From NCBI GenBank assembly GCA_000421085.1, contig ATWE01000002.1:62001-126000 (forward strand): a stretch of DNA of 64,000 nucleotides, written 5' to 3'. The position numbers were made by a program, and so were the translations under genes. The first letter of the stretch is position 1, and each line of letters starts with the position of its first letter. This DNA is from Ensifer sp. USDA 6670. Lineage in GTDB: Bacteria; Pseudomonadota; Alphaproteobacteria; Rhizobiales; Rhizobiaceae. A model generated the notes under the pieces. It saw only the letters and a program-made list of their open reading frames with translations. It made no database searches and was not told the DNA's origin. Positions 62,179 to 64,000 of the stretch are shown piece by piece.

Positions 62179-63170
62179 ATGGACAACAAATCATGCGGGA
62201 GATCGGCCGCTCCGGGGTCGCGGCATCTGCGGTCGGCCTCGGCACCTGGGCAATCGGCGGCTGGATGTGGGGCGGCACGGACGAACGGGAATCGGTCGCC
62301 GCCATCCAGGCCTCTCTGGATGCAGGCGTGACGCTGATCGACACGGCACCCGCCTATGGGCTCGGGCGGGCGGAAGAGATCGTCGGCAAGGCGCTGTCCG
62401 GGCGCCGCGGCAAGGCGGTGATCGCAACGAAGTGCGGTCTCGTCTGGCACACACGGCAGGGAAACCACTTCTTCGACCAGGACGGCAGGCCCGTCCATCG
62501 CCATCTCGGCCGGGAATCGATCTTCCATGAGGTGGAACAGAGCCTCAGACGGCTCGGCACCGATTATATCGACCTCTACATCACCCATTGGCAGGACCCG
62601 ACGACGCCGATCGAGGAAACCATGCGGGCGCTCGAGGACCTGCGCGCCGCCGGCAAGATCCGCGCAATCGGCGCCAGCAATGTGAACCTGGAAGAACTCG
62701 AGATCTACGTGAAGATCGGTGGGCTCGACGCGATCCAGGAACGGTTCAGCATGCTCGACCGGGAGATCGAAGCACAACTCCTGCCGGTCACGATGGCAAA
62801 CGGAGTGGCGACGCTCAGCTATTCGTCGCTCGCTCTTGGGCTTCTCTCCGGCTCGATCGGGCCGGAACGTGTCTTTTCCGGCGACGACCAGCGCAGGAAC
62901 AATCCCCGTTTCTCCGTCGCAAACCGGGAGAAGGTCACGCGCTTCGCCGACGCTATACGGCCGGTCGCGCAAGAGCACGAGGCATCGATCGCCCAGATCG
63001 TTATCGCCTGGACCCTGGCGCAGCCCGGCATCACCTTCGCGCTTTGCGGCGCGCGCAATCCGGCCCAGGCGCTCGAAAATGCAAAAGCCGGCGCGATCCG
63101 GCTCAGCGCCGACGACCTCTCGACGGTCGAGGCGGCAATAGCGGCTGAGCTGGCAACGATGGACAGGTAA
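62175..63170 (+). CDS. Aldo/keto reductase
   Basis: 331 residues. AKR motifs: TLIDTAPAYGLGRAEEIVGKALSGRRGKAVIATKCGLVWH (with the catalytic Asp/Tyr/Lys set), LGTDYIDLYITHWQDPTTP (catalytic His), KIRAIGASNVNLEEL and QIVIAWTLAQPGITFALCGARNPAQ. NAD(P)H-dependent sugar or polyol redox is likely. Coupled to the SorC gene. Ends 11 bases before the GlpD-like gene. Confidence 0.9.
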   Translation: MNGQQIMREIGRSGVAASAVGLGTWAIGGWMWGGTDERESVAAIQASLDAGVTLIDTAPAYGLGRAEEIVGKALSGRRGKAVIATKCGLVWHTRQGNHFFDQDGRPVHRHLGRESIFHEVEQSLRRLGTDYIDLYITHWQDPTTPIEETMRALEDLRAAGKIRAIGASNVNLEELEIYVKIGGLDAIQERFSMLDREIEAQLLPVTMANGVATLSYSSLALGLLSGSIGPERVFSGDDQRRNNPRFSVANREKVTRFADAIRPVAQEHEASIAQIVIAWTLAQPGITFALCGARNPAQALENAKAGAIRLSADDLSTVEAAIAAELATMDR

Positions 63171-63181
63171 CGGACCGCCCC

Positions 63182-64000
63182 ATGACAAGGACAGAGATTT
63201 TGGACGGGCTCCGCCGGAGCCCGAAGGTGGACGTCTGCGTCGTCGGCGGCGGCATCAACGGGCTCAGCGTCTTTCGCGAGCTCGCGCTGCAGGGGGTGCG
63301 CGTCCTGCTGGTCGAGAAGCACGACTACTGCTCGGGTGCGAGTGCTGCGCTGTCGCGCATGGTGCATGGCGGCCTGCGCTACCTCGAAAACGGCGAGTTC
63401 ACGTTGGTGAAGGAATCGCTCGTGGAGCGCGACCGGCTGCTCCGGAACGCCCCGCACCTCGTGGCGCCTCTTGCGACGACGGTTCCCGTGTTCGACATAT
63501 TCTCCGGCCTTGCCAATGGCATCGTCCGCTTTCTCGGCTTGAGCCGGCGACCGAGCCGCCGCGGAGCCATCGCGATCAAGGCCGGGCTTTCGATCTACGA
63601 CCTGCTGACACGCAAGCGGGCACTGATGCCGCGCCACCGCTTCCGCGGTCGTCGCGCGACGCTGGCGAAATGGCCGGCGCTCAACCCGAAGATACGCAGT
63701 TCCGCCACCTATTACGATGCCTGGGTGAGCCACCCCGAGCGGATCGGCATGGAGCTGTTGCAGGACGGCCTGTCCGCCTCGACCGAGGCGGCGGCGCTGA
63801 ACTATGCCGAGCTTCGCAGAAACGAGGCCGGGACATACATCCTTGCCGACGGCGTCGAGGGGGGCAGCGTGGAGATCGAGCCCAGTCTGATCGTGAACGC
63901 GACCGGCGGCTGGATCGACATCACCAATGGCGCGCTGTTGCCGCCGGATCACCCCTCCTCCCCGCTGATGGGCGGCACGAAGGGATCGCATCTCATCATC
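63182..64000 (+). CDS. GlpD-like FAD-dependent dehydrogenase, cut by the window end
   Basis: First 273 codons of a larger gene (ATG 63182). FAD-binding VDVCVVGGGINGLSVFRELALQGVRVLLVEK (about 17-47) and the glycerol-3-phosphate dehydrogenase signatures SGASAALSRMVHGGLRYLE and LIVNATGGWIDI. Full-length family members are about 500 residues. Adjacent SorC regulator, aldo-keto reductase and CUT2 transporter recall erythritol/ribitol-type loci where EryB is GlpD-like; a polyol-phosphate dehydrogenase is therefore inferred. Confidence 0.88.
   Translation, partial: MTRTEILDGLRRSPKVDVCVVGGGINGLSVFRELALQGVRVLLVEKHDYCSGASAALSRMVHGGLRYLENGEFTLVKESLVERDRLLRNAPHLVAPLATTVPVFDIFSGLANGIVRFLGLSRRPSRRGAIAIKAGLSIYDLLTRKRALMPRHRFRGRRATLAKWPALNPKIRSSATYYDAWVSHPERIGMELLQDGLSASTEAAALNYAELRRNEAGTYILADGVEGGSVEIEPSLIVNATGGWIDITNGALLPPDHPSSPLMGGTKGSHLII

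Noticed and set aside
1-64000. CRISPR array, tRNA, rRNA or phage genes
   Set aside because: No regularly spaced direct repeats, cloverleaf sequences, rRNA segments or phage structural genes were seen.

Overview
The window looks like accessory DNA of a Sinorhizobium/Ensifer-type alphaproteobacterium, probably from a megaplasmid or chromid rather than the core chromosome. Support: GC-rich codon use, tandem CUT2 sugar-transport operons, a rhizobial intergenic mosaic-type repeat, DUF982, NrsF and IalB family genes, and many gene remnants. I see no rRNA, tRNA, CRISPR array or replication origin. Species and replicon are inferred.

Layout. 0-4.6 kb: five glycosyltransferase-like surface-polysaccharide genes, including an ELM1 homologue. 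5.2-6.7 kb: copper chaperone, a frameshifted periplasmic metal-sensor-like gene, and a divergent Crp/Fnr regulator whose start codon lies inside a perfect 18-bp palindrome. 7-14.8 kb: a gene graveyard (dxr fragment, GNAT pseudogene, IS66 remnant) mixed with intact genes (YbaN, META protein, RTX protein, adenylate cyclase-TolB-TPR protein, DUF982). 15.2-21.3 kb: a sugar-binding protein divergent from a translationally coupled operon of LacI regulator, DUF2264, 2-hydroxyacid dehydrogenase and sugar isomerase. 22-31 kb: an AraC regulator and an adhesin operon (unknown protein, 1504-residue trimeric autotransporter, IalB-like, membrane protein, DUF4189, second IalB-like). 31-34 kb: MHYT-LytTR regulator, EAL fragment, remnant of the isomerase 3' end, orphan Imm11 immunity gene.

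34.1-38.1 kb: an ECF sigma/NrsF pair divergent from a complete bufferin operon (BufA/DUF2282, BufB/DUF692 MNIO, BufC/DUF2063, DoxX), a copper-buffering ribosomal-peptide system. 38.2-40.8 kb: YciI protein, TetR regulator with a perfect operator-like palindrome, IS66 remnant, GAF-cyclase. 41.2-48.9 kb: two ArcD-like antiporters, arginine deiminase, glycine-zipper lipoprotein, DUF1269, HdeD and AI-2E transporter: an acid/stress island without arcB or arcC. 49-50.5 kb: secreted amidohydrolase.

50.7-64 kb: two catabolic loci. The first is GntR regulator, galactonate dehydratase-like enzyme and SDR, divergent from AraF-AraG-AraH (arabinose/galactose type). The second is RbsB-like binding protein, ATPase, permease, SorC regulator, aldo-keto reductase and a GlpD-like FAD dehydrogenase that runs off the end. 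Both binding-protein genes are followed by hairpins, and each promoter region carries repeats suited to the local regulator.

The most noteworthy systems are the bufferin operon with its sigma factor and the adhesin/IalB/DUF4189 operon.
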